Under the pieces are notes generated by a model. It was given only the letters and a program-made list of their open reading frames with translations, was not told the origin of the DNA and searched no databases. The position numbers and the translations under genes are program-made. Below are positions 8,057-17,475 of a stretch of DNA of 35,619 nucleotides, piece after piece (within the stretch, counting starts at the first letter, position 1; each line of letters starts with the position of its first letter). Source of the stretch: Bacteroidales bacterium (GTDB lineage: Bacteria; Bacteroidota; Bacteroidia; Bacteroidales; DTGW01); the NCBI GenBank assembly GCA_026416115.1, contig JAOAFU010000054.1:1-35619 (forward strand), in the 5' to 3' direction.

Positions 8057-10573
8057 ATGAGACTTTCGGAGTTGAACATGGGGGAATCTGCTGTAGTGGT
8101 GAAAGTATTGGGAACAGGTGCGTTTCGTAAAAGGATAACTGAAATGGGATTTGTAAAAGGAAGAAAAGTAACCCCAATAAAAGCAGCCCCATTGAACGAT
8201 CCAATCGAATATTCTTTGTTAGGATATTCCGTAACTCTAAGACGCAATGAAGCTAATTTTATTGAGGTTCTTAGTCCTAAAGAAATAGATAGCAAATTAT
8301 TAACTCCGGCAGTTAATGGTTTCCATACGTTGGAACAAACCGAGGAAGAGGTTTTAAAACAAACCGCCAAAGAAAAAGGTAAGAATATACAAGTTGCTCT
8401 CATTGGTAATCCTAATTGTGGAAAAACCACTCTTTTTAACTTTGCCAGTAATTCAAGAGAACATGTTGGAAACTATGGAGGTGTAACAGTAGAATCGAAA
8501 ACAGCCGTTTTTCATCATAAAGGATATACTTTTCATTTGACCGATCTACCAGGAACTTATTCTCTTTCGGCATATTCGCCCGAGGAACTGTTTGTACGTA
8601 ATTTTATCTTTGAAAACACCCCCGATATTATAATTAATGTAGTTGATGCTACCAACCTCGAACGAAATTTATATTTGACTACTCAGTTAATCGACCTCGA
8701 TATTAAAATGGTAGTAGCACTTAACATGTACGATGAATTACAAGCAGGCGGGGACAAGCTCGATTATCAATACCTAAGCAAAATGTTAGGTATTCCCTTT
8801 GTGCCTACTATCAGTACTAAAGGCTATGGAATTCGTGAACTATTCGATAAAGTAATCAATGTATATACCGATAAAGATAAGACATACAGACATGTTGATC
8901 TAAACTATGGTAATGAAATCGAACAATCGATATGTAAGTTGCAAAAAGCAATAAAAGCAAATACTGAACTTACTACCTATATCTCATCTCGATTTCTGGC
9001 CATTAAGCTTCTTGAAAAGGACAAACAAGTTCAGACCCTTATCAAAGAATGCGAGAATGCTAAAGAGATTGAATCGATATGTAACTCTGAGATACACCGA
9101 CTCGAATTACTTTTTGCAGAAGATACCGAGACCCTTATCACCGATACAAGATATGGGATAATCTCCGGTGCATTAAAAGAAACCTACGAACCAGGTAACC
9201 TACCCCGACGAAAATTGTCCGATGCTATCGATACAATACTTACAAATAAAGCTCTTGGATTTCCAATATTTTTCATATTTCTCTTTTTAATGTTCCAGGT
9301 AACTTTTAGCCTTGGAGCATATCCTCAGGATTGGATTGAAAGTTTTGTTGGTATTGTTGGCGAAGGAATTCGTCAGCTTATGCCACCAGGACCACTCACC
9401 GACCTTATCGCCGATGGAGTTGTCAACGGTGTAGGTTCGGTTCTAGTGTTTCTTCCAAACATTATACTGCTATTTCTGTTCATTTCATTTATGGAAGATA
9501 CGGGTTATATGGCTCGTGTTGCTTTTATTATGGATAAATTGATGCATAAAATTGGCTTACATGGAAAATCGTTTATTCCACTAATAATGGGATTTGGCTG
9601 TAATGTACCAGCTATCATGTCGACACGAACCATAGAGAACAGAAACAATCGAATCCTTACGATACTAATTACTCCTTTTATGTCGTGCAGTGCAAGATTA
9701 CCTGTTTATATTTTGTTTGTATCGGCTTTTTTCCCAAACTATGCTGGTATTGCACTTTTCATTATATATTTAGTTGGTATTTTACTAGCCATTGGAATGG
9801 CCATGTTGTTCAAAAAAACACTTTTTAAAGCCGACGAATTACCCTTTGTAATGGAGCTTCCTCCCTACCGCATGCCCACATTACGTTCTATTTTCAAACA
9901 TATGTGGTTTAAATCGCAACAATATTTGCGAAAAATGGGCAGTGTTATACTAGTTGCTTCAATCATAATATGGGCTTTAGGGTATTTTCCACGAAAAGTA
10001 GAATATTCTCGCGATTATGCTAAAGAAATACAATTAGTTGAAGAACAATACAATTCATTACTAATAACAGCAAACAATCGTGATGCCTTGCAAGCCGAAA
10101 AGGAGAATAAAATAAATGAGTTAGCACTTGCCCAAAAGAGTGAACACCAGGAGAAATCTTATATTGGTCGCATTGGCAAGTTTATAGAACCAGCCATGTT
10201 ACCTCTGGGTTTTGACTGGAAGCTAAGTGTTAGTCTGCTTAGTGGTATTGCTGCAAAAGAAGTCATTATCAGCACAATGGGTGTAATGTTTCAGGCTTCA
10301 GGAGAGGATGAAGAAAATATTTCATTACAAGAGAAACTTAAACAGCATACCTATAGCGAAGGAACGAAAAAAGGTCAACCTGTATTTACTCCCCTAACGG
10401 TAATTTCGCTCATTGTATTTATACTTATATATTTCCCTTGTGTTGGGGTAATGGCAGCCATTAGCAAAGAAACAGGTAGCTGGAAATGGGCTTTCTTTGT
10501 AATATTTTATACCACTGCACTGGCATGGATATTGTCGTTTGCAGTTTATCAGATTGGTTCATTGTTAATTTAA
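8057..10573 (+). CDS. feoB: Ferrous iron transport protein, FeoA-FeoB fusion
   Basis: N-terminal FeoA-like domain (MRLSELNMGESAVVVKVLGTGAFRKRITEMGFVKGRKV), then G-protein motifs GNPNCGKTTLFN, DLPGTYSL, and the FeoB membrane core (GFGCNVPAIMSTRTIENRNNR, GIAAKEVIISTMGVMF). Confidence 0.96.
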   Translation: MRLSELNMGESAVVVKVLGTGAFRKRITEMGFVKGRKVTPIKAAPLNDPIEYSLLGYSVTLRRNEANFIEVLSPKEIDSKLLTPAVNGFHTLEQTEEEVLKQTAKEKGKNIQVALIGNPNCGKTTLFNFASNSREHVGNYGGVTVESKTAVFHHKGYTFHLTDLPGTYSLSAYSPEELFVRNFIFENTPDIIINVVDATNLERNLYLTTQLIDLDIKMVVALNMYDELQAGGDKLDYQYLSKMLGIPFVPTISTKGYGIRELFDKVINVYTDKDKTYRHVDLNYGNEIEQSICKLQKAIKANTELTTYISSRFLAIKLLEKDKQVQTLIKECENAKEIESICNSEIHRLELLFAEDTETLITDTRYGIISGALKETYEPGNLPRRKLSDAIDTILTNKALGFPIFFIFLFLMFQVTFSLGAYPQDWIESFVGIVGEGIRQLMPPGPLTDLIADGVVNGVGSVLVFLPNIILLFLFISFMEDTGYMARVAFIMDKLMHKIGLHGKSFIPLIMGFGCNVPAIMSTRTIENRNNRILTILITPFMSCSARLPVYILFVSAFFPNYAGIALFIIYLVGILLAIGMAMLFKKTLFKADELPFVMELPPYRMPTLRSIFKHMWFKSQQYLRKMGSVILVASIIIWALGYFPRKVEYSRDYAKEIQLVEEQYNSLLITANNRDALQAEKENKINELALAQKSEHQEKSYIGRIGKFIEPAMLPLGFDWKLSVSLLSGIAAKEVIISTMGVMFQASGEDEENISLQEKLKQHTYSEGTKKGQPVFTPLTVISLIVFILIYFPCVGVMAAISKETGSWKWAFFVIFYTTALAWILSFAVYQIGSLLI

Positions 10574-10586
10574 AAAAAATAATTGT

Positions 10587-10784
10587 ATGAACTGGCAAGA
10601 AATTGGTGTTTATCTGATAATTGCCTTAACAGTAGGATACACCATTTACCACATCGTAAAAGCTTTTCAGCAAAAAGCCTTTAGCCCTGGGTGTGCCCAT
10701 TGCAATGGAAGTTGTGCGGTAAAACCAACAAAACATAACAATTTGCACATACAAAAAATAAAAGAGAGCCATAAGCTCTCTTAG
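10587..10784 (+). CDS. FeoB-associated Cys-rich membrane protein
   Basis: Single TM plus SPGCAHCNGSC, immediately downstream of feoB. Confidence 0.85.
   Translation: MNWQEIGVYLIIALTVGYTIYHIVKAFQQKAFSPGCAHCNGSCAVKPTKHNNLHIQKIKESHKLS
10755..10782 (-). terminator. Rho-independent terminator for the RRM gene, embedded in the convergent CDS
   Basis: Minus strand AAGAGAGC-TTATG-GCTCTCTT followed by TTATTTTTTG; 8-bp stem at 10762-10769/10775-10782. Confidence 0.65.
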
Positions 10785-10814
10785 GTCGGCAAACTTCAAT
10801 GAAGAAGAATATAT

Positions 10815-11069
10815 TTAATCGGTCTGTGTGTTTGCTTTGTTAACCTTGACATTTCTGCCAGCAAGCTCTTTGCCGTTTAAACTCGACATTGCCTCACTTG
10901 CATCTGCTTCATTGTCCATCTCAACAAAACCATAACCCTTTGACCTGCCTGTACGCTTGTCGGTAATAATTTTTACGGAAATCACCTGACCAAACTTACT
11001 AAACGCCTGCTTGAGCTCATCTTCCTTCATTGAGTAAGAGATGTTGCCAACATAAAGTGTTACACTCAT
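10815..11069 (-). CDS. RRM-domain RNA-binding protein
   Basis: 84 aa with RNP2 LYVGNIS and RNP1 SKGYGFVEM. Confidence 0.93.
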   Translation of the reverse strand: MSVTLYVGNISYSMKEDELKQAFSKFGQVISVKIITDKRTGRSKGYGFVEMDNEADASEAMSSLNGKELAGRNVKVNKANTQTD

Positions 11070-11100
11070 AAGAAAAAGTTTTGAAATTAAAGACTATAAA

Positions 11101-11131
11101 CAAAGTTATGCTAATAAAATTGGAAAACAAG
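11101..11131 (-). promoter_or_regulatory. Candidate promoter for the RRM protein gene
   Basis: Minus strand CTTG-N19-TAACTTTG, matching the Bacteroidota -33/-7 consensus. Confidence 0.6.
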
Positions 11132-11196
11132 ATTTTGTTAAAAAAAAATTATACTCATCATAACTTACAGAGCTTCGATATGGCAACGCCCCTCTT

Positions 11197-12195
11197 TTAT
11201 GCAAGTGTGGCAACCATAACTGCTTTTATAGTATGCAGGCGATTCTCAGCTTCATCGAAAACTATAGAATGCTTCGATTCAAAAACCTCCTCGGTTACTT
11301 CAATACCATCCATGCCATATTTTTCGTAAATTTTTTCACCTATTTTAGTTTCCCTGTTGTGATATGCAGGTAAACAGTGCATAAACTTAACCTTTGGATT
11401 TTGGGTAAGCTCAATTACCCGAGCATTCACCTGATAGGGTTTTAACAGACGAATACGTTCGTCCCAAACGGCTTCGGGTTCGCCCATCGACACCCATACA
11501 TCGGTATAAAGAAAATCGACCCCTTTTACAGCTTCTTCAACATTCTCAGTAAGCGAAATTTTTGCACCTGTTTCCTTGGCTATTTCCAAACAAGTTTTGA
11601 CTAAGGCCTCGTTTTGGTGAAATTGTTTGGGGGCAGCTACTCGAAAATCCAAACCCATTTTTGCAGCCCCAACCATCAGGGAATTTCCCATATTGTTACG
11701 GGCATCGCCAAGATAGCAAAAACTTATTCTATTTAAAGGCTTATCGGAGTGCTCTTGCATAGTTAGTAAGTCGGCCAAAACTTGGGTTGGATGAAACTCG
11801 TCGGTTAAACCATTCCAGACAGGTATGCCGGCATAACGAGCCAGCTCTTCAACGATCGATTGGGAAAACCCACGATACTCTATAGCATCGTATAATCGGC
11901 CTAAAACCCTGGCTGTATCTTTTATCGACTCTTTGTGACCCATCTGACTTCCCTCGGGACTCAAATAGGTAACATGAGCACCCTGGTCGTATGCTGCCAC
12001 TTCAAAAGCACATCGAGTTCGAGTAGATGTTTTCTCAAAAATCAGCGCTATGTTCTTGCCTCTCAAACGTTGCTGTTCTGTCCCTGCTCGCTTGGCCGAC
12101 TTTAGTTCTCGCGACAAATCCAGTAAATACTTTATTTCTTCGGGGGTAAAATCAAGCAGTTTTAGAAAACTGCGATTCCTTAAATTAACAGCCAT
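11197..12195 (-). CDS. argF: Ornithine carbamoyltransferase
   Basis: 332 aa with carbamoyl-phosphate motif [44 protein letters not shown] and [13 protein letters not shown]. Confidence 0.92.
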   Translation of the reverse strand: MAVNLRNRSFLKLLDFTPEEIKYLLDLSRELKSAKRAGTEQQRLRGKNIALIFEKTSTRTRCAFEVAAYDQGAHVTYLSPEGSQMGHKESIKDTARVLGRLYDAIEYRGFSQSIVEELARYAGIPVWNGLTDEFHPTQVLADLLTMQEHSDKPLNRISFCYLGDARNNMGNSLMVGAAKMGLDFRVAAPKQFHQNEALVKTCLEIAKETGAKISLTENVEEAVKGVDFLYTDVWVSMGEPEAVWDERIRLLKPYQVNARVIELTQNPKVKFMHCLPAYHNRETKIGEKIYEKYGMDGIEVTEEVFESKHSIVFDEAENRLHTIKAVMVATLA

Positions 12196-12267
12196 AATTA
12201 TTTAGTATTATTATGAAACAAAGGTATAGGAAAATCTTTTCAAAATCATGAAAAACTAATAATATCG

Positions 12268-14064
12268 CTACATTCTTTCAGGCATTTCAATGCCCAACAT
12301 ATTCATCGCATTCTTTAGAACATTGGCAGTATTTTTTGCAAGAACTAATCGAAAAAGTCTACGCTCCTCATCAGGTTCTTTCAAAATTGATAGTTCGTGG
12401 TAAAACTGATTAAATGATTTTGCTAATTCGTAACAATAGTTAGCAATTACTGCAGGGCTAAGTTCTTCAGCAGCCTGTGCTAACACTTGCCTATAATCGT
12501 ATAACAACTGTATTACCTCTCTTTCTTTATTATCGAGAGCTACATTTTTATCGCTCTGCAGGGGACTTAAATTAATACCCATTTCTTTTGCTTTACGTAA
12601 TACCGAATGGATACGTGCATGACTGTACTGAACAAACGGTCCGGTATTTCCATTAAAATCAATTGATTCTTTGGGATCAAAAATCATATTTTTTTTGGGA
12701 TCGACCTTTAAAATAAAATATTTAAGAGCCCCAAGACCGACAATACGGATTATTTCATTTTTTTCATTTTCGGTTAACCCATCGAGTTTTCCCTGTTGTT
12801 CTGAAATCTGTCGCGCAGTAGTCAACATATCGGCCATCAAATCGTCGGCGTCGACAACGGTACCTTCACGCGATTTCATTTTACCTTCAGGGAGTTCGAC
12901 CATACCATACGAGAGATGCACAATTTTGTCGGCCCAGGCGAATCCCATCTTTTTAAGTACTGCTTTGAGAGCCTGAAAGTGGTAATTTTGCTCATTGCCA
13001 ACAACATAGATATGTTCGTCGATGGGATATTCGGTAAAGCGTTGATGTGCTGTACCAATATCCTGGGTCATATAAACCGACGTTCCATCTGCTCGGAGAA
13101 GCACCTTATGGTCGAGACCATAATCGGTTAAATCGGCCCATACCGATCCATCTTCTTTCTGATACAAAATCCCCTTTTTCAAGGCATCCAAAACAAGTGT
13201 TTTGCCCAACATGTATGTTTCCGACTCGTAATAAATACGGTCGAACTGTATACCTAATTGTTGGTAGGTTTCGTCGAAGCCATCGTATACCCAACCATTC
13301 ATCATCTTCCAGAGAGCTATCACCTCAGCATCACCAGCTTCCCATTTTCGAAGCATTTCCTGAGCCTCCAGTAAAATTGGTGCTGATTTTTTAGCTTCTT
13401 CTAAAGGAACGCCTTGCTGCACCAAATCTTCTACTTGTCGTTTATATTCTTGATCGAATCGCACGTAATAATCGCCAACCAAATGATCTCCTTTGATGCC
13501 AGTTGATTCGGGCGTTGCACCATTTCCAAACTTTTGCCATGCAAGCATCGATTTGCAAATGTGAATCCCCCTGTCGTTGACCAAATTTACTTTAGTTATT
13601 TTGTTACCAACGGCTTGTAATATTTGCGAGATAGCATTTCCCAGCAAATTATTTCTAATGTGCCCTAGGTGCAAAGGTTTATTTGTATTTGGCGAAGAAA
13701 ACTCGATCATTATATTTTGTGCGTTATGCACTTTGATACCCTGATGCGCAACTCCCAAATCAAGTTCTCTTAAAAAATTGAACCAATATGAATCGCTCAC
13801 CTCAAGGTTCAGAAAACCTTTAATAACATTGAAAGATTTAATAATTCCACTATTTTTTAACAAATAATCGCCAATATCCTGTGCTATGGTATCAGGTGCT
13901 TTTTTAATCATTTTAGCCAATGGAAAAACTACAAGGGTAATATCTCCCTCAAATTCTTTGCGAGTTTTTTGAAATGTAATCAAATTTTCATCAACATGTT
14001 GCTGAAAAAGCGACGAAAGAGCCTGCTTAACCTCGTAACCCAATTTTTCTTCGAGCATCAACAT
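12268..14064 (-). CDS. argS: Arginine--tRNA ligase
   Basis: MLMLEEKLGYEVKQALSSLF start; HIGH-type HLGHIRNNLLGNAI preceded by IEFSSPNTNKPL; GMVELPEGKMKSREGTVVDADDL; C-terminal anticodon-binding domain. The listed ORF start (14178) would overlap the divergent gene, so an internal Met is preferred. Confidence 0.95.
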   Translation of the reverse strand: MLMLEEKLGYEVKQALSSLFQQHVDENLITFQKTRKEFEGDITLVVFPLAKMIKKAPDTIAQDIGDYLLKNSGIIKSFNVIKGFLNLEVSDSYWFNFLRELDLGVAHQGIKVHNAQNIMIEFSSPNTNKPLHLGHIRNNLLGNAISQILQAVGNKITKVNLVNDRGIHICKSMLAWQKFGNGATPESTGIKGDHLVGDYYVRFDQEYKRQVEDLVQQGVPLEEAKKSAPILLEAQEMLRKWEAGDAEVIALWKMMNGWVYDGFDETYQQLGIQFDRIYYESETYMLGKTLVLDALKKGILYQKEDGSVWADLTDYGLDHKVLLRADGTSVYMTQDIGTAHQRFTEYPIDEHIYVVGNEQNYHFQALKAVLKKMGFAWADKIVHLSYGMVELPEGKMKSREGTVVDADDLMADMLTTARQISEQQGKLDGLTENEKNEIIRIVGLGALKYFILKVDPKKNMIFDPKESIDFNGNTGPFVQYSHARIHSVLRKAKEMGINLSPLQSDKNVALDNKEREVIQLLYDYRQVLAQAAEELSPAVIANYCYELAKSFNQFYHELSILKEPDEERRLFRLVLAKNTANVLKNAMNMLGIEMPERM

Positions 14065-14145
14065 AATAGTTTTTGTATTTTTGTGTGCAAAGATAAAAGA
14101 ATATGATTTTGTTCGTATTTTTGAATTCATGTAAATATTAAACTT

Positions 14146-14769
14146 ATGACAGACGAGATTAAAAAGATTTTGGCTCACGAAGCAAACGCTATACTGAACA
14201 TACCAGTAAATTACTCTTATGAAAAAGCAGTAAATTTAATTTATGAGCATGTACACGAACGTCAGGGGAAGGTAGTAGCGAGTGGAATGGGTAAAGCGGG
14301 GCAGATAGCACTGAATATCGCAACAACGCTTAGTTCAACAGGTACTCCTGCTGTATTCATGCATCCTGCCGAAGCTCAACATGGCGATCTAGGTATGATT
14401 CAGGCAAACGATATACTATTGCTCATTTCGAATTCGGGTAAAACTCGTGAAATTGTCGAATTAATTGGACTTGTTCGTAATTTATACCCACAGATGCCTT
14501 TCATTCTTATTACTGGGAACCCAGAAACAGAGTTAGCTCAAATGGCCAACGTACTGCTTCCTACTGGAAATCCTCAGGAAGTATGTACTCTTGGACTTAC
14601 GCCAACAACCTCAACAACGGTTATGACAGTTATAGGTGATATTCTTGTTGTATTGCTGATGAAAAAAATAAATTTTACACACGAAGATTATGCCAAACGC
14701 CATCATGGCGGGTACCTTGGACACAAGTCGCGATTGCTGGTTGAATCCAAAAGTAATCCAAACGAATAA
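14146..14769 (+). CDS. KpsF/GutQ-type SIS sugar-phosphate isomerase (arabinose-5-phosphate isomerase-like, no CBS domains)
   Basis: 207 aa with VVASGMGKAGQIALNIATTLSSTGTPAVFMHPAEAQHGDLGM, ISNSGKTREIVEL; ends after the SIS domain. Confidence 0.88.
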   Translation: MTDEIKKILAHEANAILNIPVNYSYEKAVNLIYEHVHERQGKVVASGMGKAGQIALNIATTLSSTGTPAVFMHPAEAQHGDLGMIQANDILLLISNSGKTREIVELIGLVRNLYPQMPFILITGNPETELAQMANVLLPTGNPQEVCTLGLTPTTSTTVMTVIGDILVVLLMKKINFTHEDYAKRHHGGYLGHKSRLLVESKSNPNE

Positions 14770-14793
14770 TTAAATTTATCTACTCAATTTACA

Positions 14794-15315
14794 ATGAATA
14801 ACGAACTGCTTCTCATAATATTCAGTGCAATTGTCATCGTAAATACTCTTGCAGTAATTATGCTGGTTCGGATGTTTTTAAAAAGCAACGAGAAAACGAG
14901 GCAGGCAGAAGTTTTACTTAAAAATCATGAGATTATTTTTCCGCTTCGACTCCAAGCATACGAAAGATTGACTTTAATGCTTGAGCGTATCTCGCCCGAA
15001 TCTTTATTAACCCGCCACAATCAAAGTGGTCTTACCTCTGTTCAACTACATACTTTGTTGCTAACTTCGGTTCGAAATGAATTTGAACACAACCTCTCTC
15101 AACAAATATATGTATCACCCAAAGCTTGGGAACTGGTAAAAAACGCAAGGCATCAAATCACCGTACTTATCAATGGTGCTGCGCAGCAAACTAATCCGTC
15201 GGCTCCTTCTATTGAGCTTTGCAAAAAAATTCTCGAGAACGTTGGTGAATACGATAAGCTCCCTACTACTACTGCTATCGAATTTATGAAAAAAGAGGTA
15301 CAGATGTTCTTTTAA
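14794..15315 (+). CDS. Membrane-anchored hypothetical protein (DUF7935-like)
   Basis: 173 aa with N-terminal TM then RLQAYERLTLMLERISPESLLTR and LLTSVRNEFEHNLSQQIYVS; family call from memory. Confidence 0.6.
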   Translation: MNNELLLIIFSAIVIVNTLAVIMLVRMFLKSNEKTRQAEVLLKNHEIIFPLRLQAYERLTLMLERISPESLLTRHNQSGLTSVQLHTLLLTSVRNEFEHNLSQQIYVSPKAWELVKNARHQITVLINGAAQQTNPSAPSIELCKKILENVGEYDKLPTTTAIEFMKKEVQMFF

Positions 15316-15486
15316 AATTCAAGTATTGAGAATTAGAAAAAATATCTCTATCTGAAAACATTTAATCCCATTTTAATAAAGATTATCTTAAGATACCATA
15401 CCTTTGGACAGGTAAAGGTAGAGTGAGCAATTCTAAGCTTTTGATAAAAAACTACACACAACAACTTTTTTCATGGTTCTTCAAGG

Positions 15487-15520
15487 AAAAACAGGAACAC
15501 CAAAAAGTGTTCCTGTTTTT
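15487..15520. terminator. Bidirectional Rho-independent terminator
   Basis: AAAACAGGAACAC-CAAAAA-GTGTTCCTGTTTT, 13-bp perfect stem with A and T tracts, between convergent genes. Confidence 0.9.
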
Positions 15521-15994
15521 TTATCGACTTATTTCGAGGATTTCGAATGAAACTTTTCCGGCCGGAATGCTGACTTCAACCTCGTCATTAACTTTTTTTC
15601 CAAGTAATGCTTTGGCTATAGGGCTATTTACAGAAATTTTACCTTCTTTAAGGTTAGCTTCCGATTCGGGCACCAGGATATATTCGAGAATAGCATTAGT
15701 TTTTTTATTGCGTATCTTGACACGATTCATAACCTGAACTTTCGAGGTATCAATCTTCGACTCATCAATTACACGAGCATTGGCAATAAGCTCCTCAAGT
15801 TTAGCAATTCGCATCTCGAGCATGCCCTGAGCATCTTTGGCAGCATCATACTCAGCATTTTCGGAAAGATCGCCCTTGTCGCGAGCTTCAGCTATTTGCC
15901 GCGAAATTGCTGGACGCTCAACATTTTTTAAATGCTCCAGCTCGGCTTTTAACTTTTGTAAACCTTCCTCAGTTATATAAGATACTTTCGACAT
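15521..15994 (-). CDS. greA: Transcription elongation factor GreA
   Basis: MSKVSYITEEGLQKLKAELEHLKNVERPAISRQIAEARDKGDLSENAEYDAAKDAQGMLE; start 24 codons inside the listed ORF. Confidence 0.96.
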   Translation of the reverse strand: MSKVSYITEEGLQKLKAELEHLKNVERPAISRQIAEARDKGDLSENAEYDAAKDAQGMLEMRIAKLEELIANARVIDESKIDTSKVQVMNRVKIRNKKTNAILEYILVPESEANLKEGKISVNSPIAKALLGKKVNDEVEVSIPAGKVSFEILEISR

Positions 15995-16063
15995 GCTAAT
16001 GTCCTCCTTTTTTGATAGCATAAAAACAAAAAAGAATCCCGACAAACGGAACTCTTTACTCTG

Positions 16064-16096
16064 CAAAGTTAAATATCTTTTTCTTAAAATTGCAAT
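16064..16096 (-). promoter_or_regulatory. Candidate greA promoter
   Basis: Minus strand TAACTTTG -7 box with a TTG-containing -33 element about 20 nt upstream. Confidence 0.5.
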
Positions 16097-16103
16097 GAAA
16101 ATT

Positions 16104-16580
16104 TTAGTACTTACGGTTCAAAATTTCGGAATATATTACTGCTTCACGCAAATTAAAATTAAAATGTTTTGTCTCACCATATTCCTCAGCTATATCCGTT
16201 ATTTCGGTATCCTTAATAAGATCGGCATAAAAAGTTGGTGGCTGTTCAGATATATGGTATGCCTGTTCATGCAGGGCAACATTTGGAGTGGAAAAAACTG
16301 ATACTCCTTCAAACTGGGCATCCATAAATACTGGACCTTCTAATGTTTTCGACTCACTATCTTTTACCGTTTGTTTAATAGTAACCTGAGGTTCGGATTT
16401 ATGCGGTTCTTGCTCTTCTTCCCAGTCCAATAGTTCCTTCCAAACATCACGTGGTTCTTCGGGAAAATCGGTAGGTGTAGGTTGCTTTGGTTTGGCTTTA
16501 TTTTGCAAATAGCTAACAATAAGGCCCACTAAACCTAAAATGATATAAAATAATATGCCACCTTCCCCATCTGCTCTCAT
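16104..16580 (-). CDS. Membrane-anchored hypothetical protein
   Basis: 158 aa; N-terminal TM ILFYIILGLVGLIVSYL, then an acidic region. Confidence 0.65.
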   Translation of the reverse strand: MRADGEGGILFYIILGLVGLIVSYLQNKAKPKQPTPTDFPEEPRDVWKELLDWEEEQEPHKSEPQVTIKQTVKDSESKTLEGPVFMDAQFEGVSVFSTPNVALHEQAYHISEQPPTFYADLIKDTEITDIAEEYGETKHFNFNLREAVIYSEILNRKY

Positions 16581-16927
16581 AAGATTCCTTTACGTTTAAG
16601 ATTAAACATCTGTTTTTTAACCCATTTTACAAATTTACTTTCTTTTTGTTTATTATAATAATCGTTTGTCATTTTTATATCCTTTAATATTCGCATTCTA
16701 GTTTTTTCGTCTTGTAAAGCCAGATGACGAGCCTTTGCCATCTCATACTGTTCTTGAGGAGTTAGAGGTTTAGCGTTAGCATATGATTTTCCAACCGGTA
16801 CTGGGCGTATATTAGTTTTTGACTTTGGTCTAACTACTACCTCATTTTGTGCATTAGACACAAAAAAAGGATAAAAAAACAGTAACACGAACAAAATTTT
16901 TCGATATAATGTATCTTTGACGAGCAT
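16577..16927 (-). CDS. Hypothetical secreted/membrane-anchored protein
   Basis: Overlaps the downstream gene by 4 nt; likely start at internal Met (MLVKDTLYRKILFVLLFFYPFFVSNAQ). Confidence 0.65.
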   Translation of the reverse strand: MLVKDTLYRKILFVLLFFYPFFVSNAQNEVVVRPKSKTNIRPVPVGKSYANAKPLTPQEQYEMAKARHLALQDEKTRMRILKDIKMTNDYYNKQKESKFVKWVKKQMFNLKRKGIL

Positions 16928-16941
16928 TTGAACAAAATAAT

Positions 16942-17463
16942 ATGAAAATATCTCAACCAAATATAATAAAAAATTTTATTATATTATTGATAACCGTAAC
17001 TTTATCATCCTGCAAATCAGACGAATCGACGATTGTACCAGTCGTTACTGTTGAATACGAACTAAGTTTAACAAACGAACTAGCATATCTGGGTGTTGGA
17101 ATGTATGTGACAGTGACCAAATCTCCCAAAAACGAGAATTTTAGTATAGTAGATTATCATAACAGCAAGTTTGCTAATAAAACAATTGCTCAGAAAACAT
17201 ACGGAAATGGAATTATAATATATCGAAAAGATTTTTACGACTACCAGGTTTTTGATTTAACATGCACCTACCGATCTTTTGAAGATTATTGTCAGTTAAA
17301 AATTGATTCGGAAAATAATTATATTTTTGTGTGCCCCTGTTGCAATTCGGAATTTATTGTAACAGCCGATGGGATGCCTACCAATACCAGCAAGGCATTT
17401 AAGCCATTAATGCAGTATTTTGCCCGTGTTGATGGTACTACATTAGTGATTTCGAACGAATAA
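16942..17463 (+). CDS. Rieske-like fold lipoprotein with altered cluster ligands
   Basis: Lipobox-like TVTLSSCKSD; C-terminal VCPCCNSEFIVTADGMPTNTSKAFKPLMQYFARVDGTTLVI resembles Rieske CPCHGSxF...GPAxxPLxxYxVxxDGxxLxI, with His positions substituted. Confidence 0.6.
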   Translation: MKISQPNIIKNFIILLITVTLSSCKSDESTIVPVVTVEYELSLTNELAYLGVGMYVTVTKSPKNENFSIVDYHNSKFANKTIAQKTYGNGIIIYRKDFYDYQVFDLTCTYRSFEDYCQLKIDSENNYIFVCPCCNSEFIVTADGMPTNTSKAFKPLMQYFARVDGTTLVISNE

Positions 17464-17475
17464 AACAAATACGAG

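Noticed and set aside
8020-8430. 136-aa minus-strand ORF over the start of the FeoA-FeoB gene
   Set aside because: Antisense shadow of the FeoA domain, low-complexity hydrophobic translation
10022-10180. Hydrophilic insertion in the FeoB membrane domain (YSRDYAKEIQLVEEQYNSLLITANNRDALQAEKENKINELALAQKSEHQEKSY)
   Set aside because: I recall a similar coiled insertion as usual in Bacteroidota FeoB proteins, so it does not appear novel
12671-13394. Several ORFs of 60-115 aa on both strands inside argS
   Set aside because: They overlap a confidently identified argS in other frames, have no recognisable domains, and look like shadow ORFs
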